A DNA stretch of 64,000 bases, from NCBI RefSeq assembly GCF_000143415.4, contig NW_003314373.1, forward strand, positions 186,001 through 250,000, written 5' to 3'. This stretch comes from Selaginella moellendorffii. Its lineage: Eukaryota > Streptophyta > Lycopodiopsida > Selaginellales > Selaginellaceae. The translations under genes were made by a program, and so were the position numbers. Positions 45,301 to 56,940 of this stretch are shown one piece after another. Numbering within the stretch: the first letter of the stretch is position 1; every line of letters begins with the position of its first letter. The notes beneath the pieces were generated by a model. It ran no database searches. It was not told the DNA's origin and saw only the letters and a list, made by a program, of their open reading frames with translations.

Positions 45301-48300
45301 GATGCCACCCCAATTTGCCACACACGGGGATTTTCCATGCTACGTACACACTCTAACATATCATGTCACAAGAAACAGTTGATCTGGGAGGGAATAAAAA
45401 ACGCTGGACGGCGGGAATATGCCCCTGCAATTTGTTTGACTGGGACACAAACATACAGCCCAGCACAGCCAGAGCAGTACGGTACTGCGCGAGACTGAGC
45501 GCGCTACTCGGCAAAGCTGTGATTTTTCTAGCGATTTGGACGGACAGACAACACACAAGACAACACAAAAGTGCGTTCTCATGGATATGTGTATTCATGA
45601 ATTCGAATGAATGGCTTTTTCACTCTCTTTCTTTATATGTTTGTGTTTCTGTGGCTCTCCTTGATGTGATGTATTCCATGGCGGAGCTAGGAGCACTCCA
45701 AGTACCGATTTGTCTCCTCTAGGAGCCATGGACACCAAATGTTATATCCAGCAGAGCTCCAAACAAATGAGGAGTTGCTATCAGAGAAGGAGTTTTCTGA
45801 GACACTTCATTACAAAGTTTTCATGGGTTGCTTTGTTTGTACATACCATGTGATGGAAAATGGAACAACGCTCTGATCGCAGGACACAAGAGACAATATA
45901 CTTAGGGCCCATTCTGTTCATTCAAGGAGGGGGCGACGACGGAGACATCAAAGCGGTACAAGAATCTGGAGGTGGTAATACGGCTGAGATGATGCTGTCA
46001 TCTTCTCTAGATTCAGCCGGTTACAAACGAGCAACGGCGAGCTCTTCTTGAAGGTGGACGTGGGAAACACTACAGTCGACACGACTAGAAACAAAGCTGC
46101 GGACTCACTCCCAACTTTTCCTTTCTGCAAAGTGACAAGCTCATTCCGGTTGGATTGATCGATGGCAGGCGCGTAGACAATGGCATGCCCTAAGCCCACA
46201 CTGGAAAGGTGGTGGACCGGATCCTTTGTTGACTTGTAAGATGTCCTCTCGTGATAGAGCCATGTTATGTTAGAAAAGAACAATGTCCATCACGGGCTGA
46301 CAAAAGTAAGTTGCGTGCCAAATCCAAATATTCCGCATGGATGATTGATCATCCTCTCCCCACTAAAATCTTCGTCACTTTGTGTCAATCTCCAGGGTCT
46401 TCCAATCTCGCAAGGACGGGACTGATTGGGATCCAAATGACGAAGTTCAATCAGCTGAATGATTATTTTTCTACTGGACTAGACAAAGGAGGGATCCAAG
46501 TTACGGGGTTCTTCAAAGTTCTGGAAGGCGACGAGCTATATGACGTCCATTTGATCACGACAGCAAAAGAAAGAGGGGAAAAGCGCCCAAATGGAGGTCC
46601 ATTTACGCCCTTCTTAGTTGACCCTACACAAAATCCAAGCAAACGATTAGGCGATGCACCCTCTTGATGTTGTTGCTTTGCTCTTGTCTCTCTGGGGGAT
46701 CTATCATTATTCGAGCCGAAATCTTTTGCGCAATTTGGAGTGGTGGCTTTGGTTTCGGAAAAAGATTGAGGGGTGCAAGGGGGACAAACCATTTGGAACA
46801 AGCGCCAGATAGATGCCGGATTTGAAATTCCAAAGATTCTCCCCACAAGCCCTAAAACAGGGGAAGATTCCAGCGTAATCATTTTTTCATGGATCGTGGT
46901 CGGTTGGCTCACATTTTAATCTCTGGCTGGCTTGTAGTTCATCCTTGTTGGAATGACATGGTGTTTTGTGTCTCATCACTAGGGAATCTTTCTCGTTGAA
47001 TGCACTGCCATGTTGGCGAATCATGTGTTCATCACTAGCACTTCGATCTCTATCTACAGACGCTTTCCTAAATTTCTTAAGAAGAAAAGAAAAGTCATAT
47101 CTAGTATATTTTATTTTTTATGCTGTTTCAATGGCTTAGAGTTTTTGTTTTAACTTTAATCGTTGTGATTTAATCTTCCGTTCCTGTGAATACCAAGGCG
47201 CCTCAAAGAACTATAAGGTCTCGGTCTCTTGTGCCATTGGCGGGTCAAGCTCGTCAAGAACCGAGAGGCTCTCGGTACCAGCCGTCTAGAGCTGCATCTT
47301 GCACTCCCATGCGACGGTCTAGTCCCCGAGCGCGCGATCGCTCTCTCTTTCGGAGCTTGCGGGTTCGCAAGGTTTATACCATGGTATAGAACTAGGCGAC
47401 CAATGTCTCTGCAGTTTAGTTGCATCCTCCCCGGCGCTGGAAACACTGAAAGTCACGGAATTTGGAGATGTCTCACATTATACGCTTGTGATGCTGTCGT
47501 GCAGATCCCAGGTGACCCAGGGCGAGGTTTTCGGGTAGCAAGAGACAAGAGGCGCGAGAGACTGGAGGAATTACGATTTCCTGAGCTGGAAGTCAGCCAC
47601 AAGTTTTGTCTCAGCTCTCCATCTTGAGAGATCTGCATTTTCATGCATTAGTAAGTTCGTTTTGCATAACTGTGTGCTTTCGCAGCAGGGCTTATCCGAT
47701 CACATGGACAGCAGATTTGATGCGCACTGTACAAGATATTGCTCGGTTTATCGGAGTCTTAACTACAAGGTGATGGTCGAGACAGAGTTCATACAGCCAC
47801 TACGAGAGGTGACATGTGTTGTTCGACTTGATGCTGTCCTATCCTGATGGCATCTGGTATATGCTAGTGATTTCTTGCTTTGTTTTCTGTTTTCTGTTGT
47901 ATATCTGCAATAAAAAATATATTAATACGAAGCCATGACTGGAGCTAAACTCGAGCTTAGATCTATTCTTCCTAGTTTAGCTTGATGAACTTTTGGAAGA
48001 TTGTGGGGAATGTTTGCTCGAAAGCGAGTTAAAGCCAGAATGATGGCTTTTTCTATTCTGCACCTCCAGAGACAAGCCCGGATCACGAACTTTGGTTGTT
48101 CTATCAGAACCTAGCAACACTCTCAACGTTGTCTACTGTCGAGGCCTCATTAGGCACCTGTACGCAGGCTTCACTGCTAAAGCCTCGAATGTATCAAAGC
48201 TTTTCGAGCTAGCTACGACTTGTTGCATGCATATCCCTCTATGGAGGGAGTTTGCCCATTGACTTCTAAGAATTGATTCGAGGTACTTCGACTCAAGTTC

Positions 48301-48600
48301 TGGCCAGAGTCCATCGCATTCTCGAAAAAGACAAAGAAGTTCTATCTATCTTCGACGTGTAAGGTAGAGAAAGGTAGTCGCTTGAGTTTACTTCGTTTAT
48401 ATTTTCCGAGTGACTTGGAACACATTTTACCCAATTATTCTGTCACTTACGTTTCCCCGAATGTAACGTGACGACAGTGCATTCTGCAGGATTCCCAGGC
48501 TTGTATAGGAGCTTTTATAGTCCAGCAAAGGGAGAGAGAGAGAGGCATGACTTTCATATCCTGTTACCCAACCAAGCCGACTGTGAGTTTTAGGGGAACA
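42344..48600. other. long stretch without a convincing protein gene
   Basis: I read both strands and found no frame with family resemblance or splice-linked continuity. Points seen: a minus-strand CATAAATAC box at 44341-44349 followed by a leader-like segment with AAACCCTAG (plus-strand reading, 44228-44236) and a CT-rich tract; a (GATC)n run at 43819-43840; telomere-like CCCTAACCCTAACC at 44597-44610; a perfect GGTGAAAG/CTTTCACC hairpin around 44715-44734. A 65-residue open stretch at about 48068-48262 (contains NTLNVVYCRGLIRHL) may be a decayed gene piece. It may include long primary microRNA transcripts or worn-out transposons. Confidence 0.45.
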
Positions 48601-48629
48601 CACTCCCAACATTGTGGTCCATAGCTCCT

Positions 48630-49930
48630 ATACCGATCTAAGGCATATAATATAATAGTTATAGAAAAATGAGATTAACCACATTCATTAAGAAATTAGA
48701 TAAATTTTAGATAAAAAAGAATATCCTATAATATAATTTTTTAAAAGCTTTGCTTAATAGTATTGGATCTTTAAAATATTCTTTGATCAATTAATCTAGT
48801 AAACAATTATTATATGAAAGGTGTAAAAAAACTCTTGACATGAATAAATATTTTGACAAAATAAAAGATAATAACATATTGTTTCATAAAGTAATGATGA
48901 TTTTGTATGGTTATCTCTCATATATTATGATGATAGAATTTAAGATAACCATATCTATTTTATAGGAGAATAGACTTTTATATAATGCACATAAGTACAA
49001 TTGCCTTTATAGCAAAAGTTTTGGATTAAGTTTTGGTGGCCAAAAATATTATATAATTCTTATCAAAAATTATTTTGATTATTTATCCAAGAGTTATATG
49101 TATGAAGAGTGCTCTTTAAAGATCATATTGTAATCATGAGATAAAATACAATTATTTATCTTACTATTACATTTGTTGAAATAAATTGAAACCTTAAAGC
49201 TACTTATATATCTAAAGTATGTGTTTCTCAATTTATGGTGAGAATGAACTTTTGATAAACTAGATTTATGTGACAATCCTTTTTGAAATTTACTCATAGA
49301 TGGTAAACATGGTTTATATTAGTGATAACTAAAGAATATTTATGTTAAAAGAAAAATTTAAAAAGAGTAGGTATATTTCTTACTTTATAGGTTTTATAAA
49401 GGAAACTAAAAATTATATAAAAGTTAGTCACAAAATATATTTAATTTAAATGAATCTAGATATCCAATATAAAATAGTAATATTATTCTACAACTAGATT
49501 CATATGACAATCCTTTTGAAATTTACTCATGGATGGTAAACATGGTTTATATAATAATTACTAAAGAATATTTATGTTAACAGAAAAATTTAAAAGGAGT
49601 AAGTATATTTGTTACTTTATAAGTTTTCTAAAGCAAACTAAAAATTATATAAGAGTTAGTTACAAAACTAAATTTAATTTATAAATATTTAGATATCTAA
49701 TATAAATTAGTAGTATTATTCTTTAATAAAGAATCCTCATAGAATCTAAAAAAAAATCACTTTCATAAATATGCATATAAAAAATATTTATAAAAATGGT
49801 AGCTTAAGTACTGTGAGGTCCAAGTGTACAACTACGATGCTATATACTAATATTAACGTAGTAGGATTTTGGTAACTGTTGGATTGATTTTAATCCGGAC
49901 CACTCACTTTTGTATATAAGCTAGAGTTTT
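48630..49930. other. AT-rich island
   Basis: Composition switches abruptly to strongly AT-rich, unlike the flanking DNA, and switches back near 49,930. There is no intact frame; the longest (minus, 49094-49297, 67 residues) is unrecognised. It could be a decayed AT-rich transposon or inserted organelle-like DNA, but I recognise no organelle gene. Confidence 0.6.
49258..49726. repeat. two-copy tandem duplication, about 234 bp per unit
   Basis: Units 49258-49491 and 49492-49726 both start AACTAGATT and share GACAATCC, GAAATTTACTCAT, GATGGTAAACATGGTTTATAT, AAAGAATATTTATGTTAA and AACTAAAAATTATATAA in the same order. They differ at scattered bases, so the duplication is not recent. Confidence 0.85.
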
Positions 49931-50198
49931 TGCGCTAATTGATATACACATTGCCTTTTCCATATTCCAAGCACTCACATTGGTAGAAGTGAGAGGCACC
50001 TTTCATTGTCCCTGAGGAGTGCTTGGATTTGGGATTTTAATTTAGATTTAGCTTTTTCCATTTCCATTTTTTGATTTTTCCTTTCAGATATTTAGTTTTT
50101 CTATTGTTTAAATCTCCCTTTCCTCCTAATGTTTTCTCATTTTCCTTCTTTTGCTTTTTTTCCTTTCTATTCATCTTCATGGCAAAGTAGTAGTCTTT

Positions 50199-50557
50199 GT
50201 GAGACACAAAATCCCTAGGCCCCAAAGTGGAGCCGGAAAGGGTGCCACATGGTAGTGGCCGAAGCGAAAGCCAAACGAGCGTAACACGTTTGGACTAAAA
50301 ACTCCGACTTGGAAGGTCAAGTGGGAGTGGAACTCCCAACAAAGTGCTTGAGGAGCGAGCACGAGGCAACCAACAAGCAAGGCTCCAAAAAAGGACCCAA
50401 AAAGGACCAACACATGACACGTGGAAATGTCTGAGATGGAGTCCGAGATGGACCCGAAATGGAATCCGAGACGGAGTCCAAGATGGACCTGAAGTGGAGT
50501 CCGAAATGGAGTCTGAGATGGACCCGAGATGGACCCAAGATAGAGTCCGAGATGGAG
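50199..50557. mobile_element. 5' part of an older LTR split by the younger element
   Basis: Sequence made of GAGTCCGAGATGGACC-type repeats like those in the younger element's LTR. It is interrupted exactly at the TGGAG target site and resumes at 58076. The left boundary (TGTGAG at 50199) is a guess. Confidence 0.45.
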
Positions 50558-51706
50558 TGTAAGGAACCAACTCGCCGAGGTGTCGTAGGCTAAGGGAACC
50601 CCGAAAGCATGACCAAAATGACAAAGAGTTCATCGGATGGGACCAAGTCAAAGATCGAGTCCAAGACCGACTCTAGGACCGAGTTCGAGATAGAGTCCGG
50701 AATCGAGTCCAAGACCGACTCGGGGACCGAGTTCGAGTCCGAGTTCGAGACCGAGTTCGAGACGGAGTCCGAGATCCGAAATCGGGTCTGAGACCGAGTC
50801 CGAAGTCGAGTCCGAGGTTGGGCCCGAGATCGGGTCCGAGATCGAGTCCGCGATCGAGTCCGAGACCGAATCCGAAGTCGGATCCGAAATCGGATCCGAG
50901 ATCGAGCCAGAGACTAAGTCCAAATACTAATACGGGTCAAGGGGTGAAAGCCCAAAGCGTGCGTCCCCCAGGGGGGGGGGGCTGCAGGGGGTTCCAAAAG
51001 TATAGTAGGGATAGTGAGGTCCAGGAACCAGTTTAGAAGGGACTCTCCAGTGGGGCTCCCAAACTGACTTGAGGTTGGGACTGGGACCGAGGGGCCTTGG
51101 GTGGGAGTGAGCATGGACTTGGTTGGTGCCGGAGGGGCCATCCAAGGAAGTGCTCAAGAGCAGCTCCCACTCCCGAAAGGGAAACCGATTGCGGTGCTCC
51201 CGGCTCATGTGGAGTGGTGCCCCACTTGAGTACCATGTGGCTCATTGGTCCTCGCCCTTCCTAGGGGCTTGGGCCTTCCTTCGGGATGGAAGTGGGGGGC
51301 GAGAGGTACCCATGCCGGGCCGTTAGGCCACGGTGTTTCGCCCCGGCGTCCCGAAGCAAGTGTTGCACTCAAGACTTGGGATTTAGAGGGTCCCATGATC
51401 AAGTCTTGTGGTACCAAGGGATGTTAGGAACCTGGAAGCTTGGTGTGCTTGGCTGCTTGTGCTTGCGGGGAGTGTAGCCGAACCTTAAGTCCAGTCTAAC
51501 CCGGGGAGGGGGATTGGGAGTGATTTGGGGAATCCGTGGAAGGATGGCTAACGCTCCATTGCTCGTGCAGTGAGTAGCTGAAACCAAGTAGGAGCTGGTA
51601 CCATAGGCGAGAACCTTGGCAAGGGAACTTAGCAAAAGCCAAGGCAGTGTTGGACGGATAGACGAGGTAAGCTGGCAAATTGGAAAGGAAAAATTTGTGG
51701 CTTACA
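50558..51706 (+). repeat. 5' LTR (1149 bp)
   Basis: TGTAAG...CTTACA ends. It contains the GAGTCC-rich minisatellite (about 50648-50935) and a G-run near 50971-50981. Compared with the 3' LTR it has 12 extra bases in the minisatellite and two single-base extra bases. Confidence 0.95.
50648..50935 (+). repeat. GAGTCCGAGACC minisatellite within the LTR
   Basis: Imperfect tandem array of 6-mers GAGTCC, GAGACC, GAGTTC, GAGATC and variants, repeated at 57018-57293 in the 3' LTR. The same motif fills the flanking older LTR on both sides. Confidence 0.85.
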
Positions 51707-51707
51707 A

Positions 51708-51722
51708 TTTGGTATCGGAGCC
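51708..51722 (+). other. primer-binding site
   Basis: TTTGGTATCGGAGCC begins two bases after the 5' LTR and resembles TGGTATCAGAGC, the complement of initiator tRNA-Met used by most plant Gypsy elements, with one change (G for A). Confidence 0.75.
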
Positions 51723-54700
51723 TTTATCTCAGTTCTAGCGAAGGATAGAGGCGGATTGCTGGGAGATGGCAAGGGCAGGGCGTAAGCGAACCCAGGCGGA
51801 GACGGAACCTCCGCCGGAGCTGGAGCCTCTGGTTGAACAAGAGGCTATGGATGAGGAATCCTTGCATGAGGGGGACTCCAGTGAGGAAACTTCCAAACAG
51901 GAGTCCGGTGGCGAGGTTCGGTCGTCCAAGGCTCGATTGGACGTGCTAGAAGGACAGTTGGCACAGACCAATGCCCTGCTGGAGACTCTCGTACGCGAGT
52001 TAAAGCGTGACGAGAAGCGGAAGAAAAAGCGAAAGACTGCGGATGCTGGCAGCGCAGAAGGTGCGGACCCTTCGGCAGGGACTGAGGCAAAACCAGACAA
52101 GGTCGAACAGACCGAAGTGGAATCAGTCCCTCAGGCAGTTCCCAAGTACAAACCAAAGCCCCCACCGGTGTTCAAGGGAGTGAACGACTATAAGGTTGTG
52201 GAGGATTGGTTTTACGATATGGAGGACTACTTCCGAGCATTGCGGTTACCGAGCTCGGAGAAGGTCCCATGTGCAAAACCATACTTGGCAGATAATGCCA
52301 AGTCTTGGTGGAGAACAACGGAGGCCAACGAAGGACCGGTGGCCACCTGGGACATGATGAAGGCGAGGATCCGCGCGACATACGTTCCTCCGAATGCCAC
52401 TCTGCATCTGAGAGATGAGTTGAGTAGGCTGAAGCAAACTGGAACCATCCAGGAATATGTGAATGGGTTCATGGCAAAGAGGATACTTGTCACGGACATG
52501 GGGGATATGGATGCGTTCCATGCCTTTATATCAGGTTTGCAAACCTGGGCTCGCGGTGAGGTGATGCGCTGGAACCCGACCAACTACAAGGAAGCGTTGG
52601 ATGCGGCCATCAAGGTGCATTTCAACGATAACCTGCGAAAGGGGAACACGACGGGGTCGGGATCCACGTTTCACAAAGGGGCCAAACCGAGGGGAACATA
52701 TAGCAAGGGGAAATTCAAGAAGAGTTTCTCTAAGAATGAGTCCTCGGGGTTCCGGAAAGGCAAAGCCGGTGGCCAGCGAGCGAGTACGTGGGGAAGTCAA
52801 GCGAAAAAAGACAAACCCACGGATAAGAAGGTCAAGTCGTATAGCAGCGTGGGCAACAACGTATGCTATAACTGCGGCGAAGCGGGACACTTCTCGAGGG
52901 AATGTCCCTACCCGAAGAAGGCCAGAGCCAATATGGCCATCAAGTCGGGTGAAGTCCAAACTGAGGTATGTGATCCAGTCCCTAACTCAAAGTTACTCAT
53001 TACACGAGCAACTTTGGTAGAGAGTCGTTCGCGACATCTACTAGCCCTCCGAGGGAAGCTCGGAGGTAGCTTTGTTAAGATCCTTATTGACACGGGTGCT
53101 TCGGATAATTTTGTGGCTGCAGACATAGTCCGGCAAGCCGGACTAACGGTGCAGCGGCTAGGCGAACCAAGGACTATAGAGTTTGTTCAAGGTAGCCAAA
53201 GCACCGATGAGGTACTTCGACAAGCGAGAGTCGAAGTGGGGACATGGAAAGTGGACATGGATTTCACCGTCTTGGACATGGCGGGATTTGACGTGATCTT
53301 CGGAATGGATTGGTTTAATCGGTTCGTGGTAGCCCTACATGGACAAGGTAGGAACCTTGTGGTATTGGCGAATGCCCAAGGAAGAAGATCTAGGGTGGAA
53401 GCCCAGGATCTAAAGGTAGGGCAAAGCAAGGCCAAAGAGTCATGCTTAAACCTGGTGTCCACGAGAGGACAACTCACTAAAGGAACTAAGGCAGCCTTTT
53501 TGTGCTTACTCTCGGTGAAGAGTGACAAAAAGACAAGAACGGAAGAAGTACCTTTAGTGATCCAGCAGGTGCTGGACCAATTCCAGGATACGATGCCGGA
53601 GGAGCTACCGGCGGGGTTGCCCCCCGCACGACCGATAGAACATAAGATTGAGCTGGTCGAGGGTGCTGAGGCGGTGGTTCGTCCACCCTATCGATTGAAC
53701 GAAAAAGAACTCAAGGAGCTCAAGAGCCAACTAGAGGAGTTGGTGGACAAAGGGTATGTTAGGTTGAGCAAGTCGCCGTATGGGGCGCCGGTGCTATTTG
53801 TGAAAAAGAAAGATGGATCTATGCGCATGTGCATAGACTACCGGTTGCTCAACAAGTATACCAAGAAGAACAAGTACCCTTTGCCAAGGATCGAGGACCT
53901 GTTCGATAGGTTGGGAAAGGCAAAATACTTCTCGAGGATTGACCTAAGGTCAGGATACTACCAGATCAGGGTAGCTGAGGAAGATGTCGAGAAGACAACC
54001 TGTCGAACGAGGTATGGGAGCTTTGAGTTTTTGGTGATGCCCTTTGGGCTGTGCAATGCGCCGGCAACGTTTTCGGCGTTGATGAACCACATCTTTGTAC
54101 CCTATCTGGATCGCTTCGTGGTCGTCTATATTGACGACATCCTGATCTATAGCGAGACGCTAGAGGAGCATGCCGAACACTTGGCGAAGGTGTTTGAGAA
54201 ACTAAGGGAACACAAACTGTATGCTAAAGAGAGCAAATGTGACTTTGCTCAACAAGAGGTAAAGTTTCTCGGGCATGTGGTGGGCCAGGACGGGCTCAAG
54301 GTGGACCCGGAGAAGGTCCAAGCGATCCAGGAATGGGAACGACCATCGAATGTACATGAGTTGAGGGCGTTCCTGGGGCTATGCAACTACTATCGAAAGT
54401 TTATCAGACACTATTCGAGAGTAGCCCTGCCCTTAACGGACCAAACAGGAAAAGGGAAGATGGTATGGACAACGGAATGCGAGGCAGCATTCGTCCACCT
54501 CAAAGGGAAGTTGAGGAAGGCTTCGGTGTTGGCCTTACCAGACTTTGGTAAAGACTTTGAGGTAGACACGGATGCTTCGGACTTTGCGTTGGGCGCGGTT
54601 TTGAAGCAAGACAACCATCCAGTAGCGTTCTTCTCGAAGAAGCTGGACAAGGCTCAACGGAAGTGGCCTGCCCACGAGAAGGAATTGTTTGCGGTGGTCA

Positions 54701-55638
54701 AGGCGCTCAAGGAGTGGCGACACTACCTTGGGAGACACTTCAAGGTTTACACGGACAATGTGGCAACGAAACACTTCTTGTCACAGCCCGACCTAAGGGG
54801 AAAACAAGGTCGGTGGGCCAATGCCTTGGCCGAGTTTGATTGCGAGATCCTGTACAAGCCTGGGAAGAGCAACATCCTGGCAGATGCGCTCAGTCGAAAA
54901 GCGAGCTTGAAGTTGGCGATATCTAGCGCGACAGCAACCTTTTGGGACGATGTGCGGACCGCATACGAGAGTGATGGTCTAGCACGAGAAGTGTTGCTGA
55001 GGAATCTGGAGGCGCGGGAAGCTCACCAGAGAGGTGAGCTGCCAACGGAAGAGAAAACGGGCTATGCGGAACGCAACGGACTCATATATTACAAGTAAAC
55101 GAGGGTGTATGTTCCAGAAGGGGAACTAAGGAAGGTAGCCTTGGAAGAGTGTCATGACGGACCTCTTGCGGGACACGGCGGAGTGCCCAAGACGATGGGC
55201 TTACTCAAAAGGAAGTATCACTGGCCAGATATGGCTAAGGATGTCCAAGACTATGTAAGACATGTCCAACATGTCAGCAGGTCAAAGCCGTGACGAAGGC
55301 TAGTGGGGGCTTGTTGCAAAGCATCCCCATTCCAGATCGTCCGTGGAAATGTCTCACGATGGACTTCATCACGGGACTACCCCCAAGCGAGGGGTTCGAT
55401 GCGATATTTGTGGTGGTGGACCGATTTTCAAAGATGGCACATTTCATACCCACCACAACGGATGTGGATGCGGAAGGTGTGGCGAAGCTGTTCTTCGAAC
55501 AAGTGGTTCGAGTGCGGGGAAGGCCGGAAGAGATTATCTCAGATCGAGATAAGATCTTCACCAGTAGGTTCTGGAGGACACTCCTAGAACAGTATCGCAC
55601 CAAGTTGAAATTCAGCACGGCCTATCACCCACAGACAG

Positions 55639-55685
55639 GTAATGGGTATTGAGTCAAGATTGATGGCACTAACACTTCTTGACAG
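55639..55685 (+). other. apparent 47-nt spliceosomal intron in pol
   Basis: It begins GTAATG, ends TTGACAG, and contains an in-frame stop. Removing it joins ACA G with AC GGA in phase 1 and restores the universal integrase HPQTDGQTE stretch. The branch-like CACTAAC lies about 17 nt before the acceptor, and the length equals host introns nearby. Confidence 0.8.
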
Positions 55686-56103
55686 ACGGACAAACGGAAA
55701 GGGTGAATAGACAGCTGGAGGATTATTTGCGATGCTATGTCTCGGGAGACCAGACCGACTGGGTAAGTCATTTGGGACTTGCGGAAATGTGTTATAACAA
55801 CTCACCACATTCGAGCATCGGGGTGAGTCCATGGGAAGTCATCAATGGGCGAGCTATTGAAGGTCCTGTGGAACTCGGCGTGGCCGAGTATCATGGAGAG
55901 TTACCCGCAGTGGAGGCATTCACAGCGGAAAGACTCAACATTTGGAATCTAGTGAGGGATTCCTTGGAACGGGCTCAACAAAGGCAAACTAAGTACGCGA
56001 ACCAAAAGCGTCGAGATGTGGAGTTCCAAGCTGGGGAGAAGGTGTGGCTGAACACCAAGAACCTCAGGCTACCAAGTGGGATCAGCCGGAAGTTGACCCA
56101 AAG

Positions 56104-56155
56104 GTAAAAATGCATGTATTCCTGTAAATGAATTGATCTTGAGTTCCTTAAGCAG
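56104..56155 (+). other. apparent 52-nt spliceosomal intron in pol
   Basis: It begins GTAAAA and ends TTAAGCAG. Removing it joins CAA AG with G TTC GCG and restores the KLTQRFAGPYEI integrase C-terminal motif. It contains an in-frame stop when read through. Confidence 0.8.
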
Positions 56156-56537
56156 GTTCGCGGGGCCTTACGAGATTGAGGCTCGAATCGGTAAAGTGGC
56201 TTACCGTCTCCGACTTCCTCGAGAGATGGGGAAGATGCACCCCGTGTTCCACGTGAACTTACTCAAGCCGTATTTTGAGGATCCGCTTCGCAAGGACCAA
56301 GTAAGACCTTTACCTGAGGTTATCCAAGGGGAGGAGGAATACGAAGTCGAGGCCATCCTCAATGCGCGCAAGAGCAAGCGACAAGGACGCGAGGTGAGAG
56401 AGTTCCATGTGAAGTGGAAAGGATTTCCACACTGCGAAGCAACATGGGAACCGGAGGAGAACCTAGCGAACGTGCGAGATCTAGTGGAGGAATTTCTGCA
56501 TGGCAGAACTCTATGTACTTATGCAAAGTTCAATTAA

Positions 56538-56940
56538 AAGTATCAATTTGAGAAGTTGAGCAATGGCATATGTTGGGACCCGAAGGCGCGCCGAAGGTGA
56601 GCTAATTAGCATGGGTTAGCTAGGTCAACCAGGCGTAGGGAGCTACGCCCGACTCCCTGCGGGGATGTCGAATCCGTAGACGTATTCTACGGAGGTTGGG
56701 TTTGAGTCCCAACCCCCTAGTAAAGCAAGGCTGGGTTCAAGTCCCGACCCCATACTAGGGCGTGGTGAGGGGTGGAGTATAGGGACACCTATATTCCGTT
56801 GTCATGAGCTCTTGGCCGGGGAGGCTAACTTAGGCACACCGCTAAGTGGGGGGATGCCCCCGGAGACATGGTCAACAAGTCGTAGGATAAAAAAGAGACG
56901 TTCGATGTGGGCATCGAACTTCTTCTATGGGTGGTGGAGT
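56538..56940 (+). other. untranslated 3' region of the retrotransposon with polypurine tract
   Basis: Non-coding. The end (GGGTGGTGGAG at about 56929-56939) is a purine-rich tract directly before the 3' LTR and likely primes plus-strand synthesis. It contains two tandem 35-nt units (56699-56709 and 56734-56744 centres) with tRNA T-arm-like GGTTTGAGTCC and GGTTCAAGTCC. Confidence 0.6.

Larger units (their letters stand above)
51766..56537 (+). pseudogene. gag-pol with chromodomain, two introns, one stop and one frameshift
   Basis: The ATG at 51766 opens 1110 codons: gag with a zinc knuckle [14 protein letters not shown] (about 52861-52905); protease [11 protein letters not shown] (53083 on); reverse transcriptase with [28 protein letters not shown] and YIDDILIYS (54129 on); and RNase H with [17 protein letters not shown] at 55096-55098 stops the frame, which then continues as TRVYVPEGELR through the integrase zinc finger. 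A one-base loss near 55262 shifts the frame just before CPTCQQVK. The integrase core holds LTMDFITGLPPSEGF and ISDRDKIF. Two intron-like inserts (55639-55685, 56104-56155) interrupt YHPQT/DGQTERVN and KLTQR/FAGPYEI. The chromodomain (56341-56505) has EVEAIL, FHVKWKGF and ATWEPEENL. This copy cannot make full Pol without recoding or help from another copy. Confidence 0.88.

Noticed and set aside
45044-47627. frames of 100-150 codons in the gene-poor region
   Set aside because: Overlapping on both strands, no recognised motifs, no splice-linked neighbours.
50177-51477. Pro/Ser/Asp-repeat frames within the LTRs
   Set aside because: Arise from the GAGTCC minisatellite and appear identically in both LTRs; not genes.
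55090-55112. 23-nt intron (GTAAAC...TTCCAG) explaining the TAA
   Set aside because: Removal puts the following integrase sequence out of frame.
55255-55277. 23-nt intron (GTAAGA...GTCAG) explaining the frameshift in integrase
   Set aside because: Too short for spliceosomal removal, and it would delete the zinc-finger CxxC. A one-base loss explains the shift better.
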